Part shown: positions 63,510 through 64,000 of the stretch, in pieces
How positions within the stretch are numbered: position 1 is the first letter of the stretch
How the letters are laid out: each line of letters opens with the position of its first letter
Assembly: GCA_947489685.1 (NCBI GenBank)
Contig: CANLEM010000006.1
Location: 1-64,000, forward strand
Source: an uncultured Aquimarina sp.
Lineage (GTDB): Bacteria > Bacteroidota > Bacteroidia > Flavobacteriales > Flavobacteriaceae
Reading direction: 5' to 3'
Length of the DNA stretch: 64,000 nucleotides
The notes under the pieces: generated by a model
Databases searched by the model: none
Seen by the model: the letters and a program-made list of their open reading frames with translations, nothing else
What the model was told of the DNA's origin: nothing
Translations under genes and position numbers: made by a program

Positions 63510-64000
63510 ATGAATTTTTACGATCACTACAAAATAAAAAATTACCATTTTGTCAAATTTTTAATTGTAATGGTTATCAGCTTGCTGTTTTCTTCTTGTT
63601 TAGGAGAACCTCCGGCGAGTATGAAAACCAATACATATGATGTAACGAAGCCAGACAAAGTTTTTCATTGGAAAATGACTACCACATGGCCACCAAATTT
63701 CCCAGTGGTAGGAGAAGTTGCAGAGAAATATTCAGAATGGGTTGAAGAGTTATCTAATGGTCAAATCAAGATAAAGGTGTATGGAGGAGGAGAGTTAGTC
63801 CCTCCTTTAGAGGCTTTTGATGCAGTATCCCAGGGTACTATAGAAATGGGTTGCGGAGCAGCGTATTATTGGGCAGGAAAAACTCCTGCAGCGCAGTTTT
63901 TTGCAGCCGTCCCTTTCGGAATGAATAGTCAGCAAATTACCTCTTGGTTAGAAACAGGAGGAGGATATGAATTATGGAAAAAAACGTATGCTAAGTTTAA
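63510..64000 (+). CDS. TRAP transporter solute-binding lipoprotein (DctP-like, 3' partial)
   Basis: The frame opens at the ATG at 63510 and runs off the window, giving 163 residues. The N terminus (MNFYDHYKIKNYHFVKFLIV) leads into a signal ending in LLFSSC, a lipobox, so the subunit is probably a lipoprotein. The mature start KVFHWKMTTTWPPNFP and later EWVEELSNGQIKIKVYGGGE, EMGCGAAYYWAGKTP and FFAAVPFGM fit DctP-family solute-binding proteins. The gene order is small permease, large permease, binding protein. The substrate is unknown. Confidence 0.92.
   Translation, partial: MNFYDHYKIKNYHFVKFLIVMVISLLFSSCLGEPPASMKTNTYDVTKPDKVFHWKMTTTWPPNFPVVGEVAEKYSEWVEELSNGQIKIKVYGGGELVPPLEAFDAVSQGTIEMGCGAAYYWAGKTPAAQFFAAVPFGMNSQQITSWLETGGGYELWKKTYAKF

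Overview
The window looks like a piece of chromosome from a marine member of the Flavobacteriaceae (Bacteroidota). The reasons are the low GC content, promoters of the Bacteroidota type (TTG, about 19 nt, TAnnTTTG), weak Shine-Dalgarno signals, two proteins with the type IX secretion (T9SS) type B C-terminal domain, a PorP/SprF-family protein, DUF1573, OMPP1/FadL and DUF1501/DUF1800 proteins, and many lipoproteins. The genus is not certain; an Aquimarina-like organism is a guess from memory.

Layout. 1-6967: the 3' end of a giant surface adhesin with near-identical 243-bp repeats, followed by porP/sprF-like and OmpA/TPR/PD40 genes, which together read as a T9SS surface-adhesin module. 6999-12866: an Lrp regulator divergent from a TauE exporter, a GH5 lipoprotein glycosidase, and an lgt-yidD-cysS-folE run. 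13160-17446: a second T9SS type B protein, an OMPP1 porin and a Gly/Arg/Ser-rich lipoprotein. 17546-19600: proS, two identical tRNA-Glu genes and rpsT. 19777-28329: a glycosyltransferase, a Nif3/zinc-ribbon-like pair, lpxK, and a lipA-gap-hybrid kinase run. 28610-32843: two small unknown genes, an ECF sigma factor, murB and an aminotransferase. 32948-44223: a retropepsin/PDZ protein, DUF1573, valS, a phospholipid operon (LUD, cdsA, psd, ACBP), rsfS-ftsH, birA and pyrE. 44232-51534: a NUDIX protein, an M14 peptidase, SulP, then an lgt-like paralogue, a radical SAM enzyme and a small membrane protein with overlapping ends, facing an LCM-type methyltransferase. 51714-55593: a small repeat protein, a GyrI-like protein and the DUF1501/DUF1800 pair. 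55657-61458: TfoX, VOC, coaD and ddl, divergent from PASTA-rluD, then csp, VOC and yaaA. 61631-64000: a TRAP transporter whose lipoprotein solute-binding subunit is cut by the window end.

Most of the window is conserved housekeeping and envelope biogenesis. The most unusual part is the lgt-like/radical SAM/small membrane protein run at 48376-50716. Its Lgt-like protein has lost residues that the canonical Lgt copy in the same window keeps. Its partner has the cysteine layout of the MJ0619/tetraether-synthase-like radical SAM group. Together they suggest an unassigned lipid modification pathway. Function calls are from sequence reading and memory of families; no searches were run.
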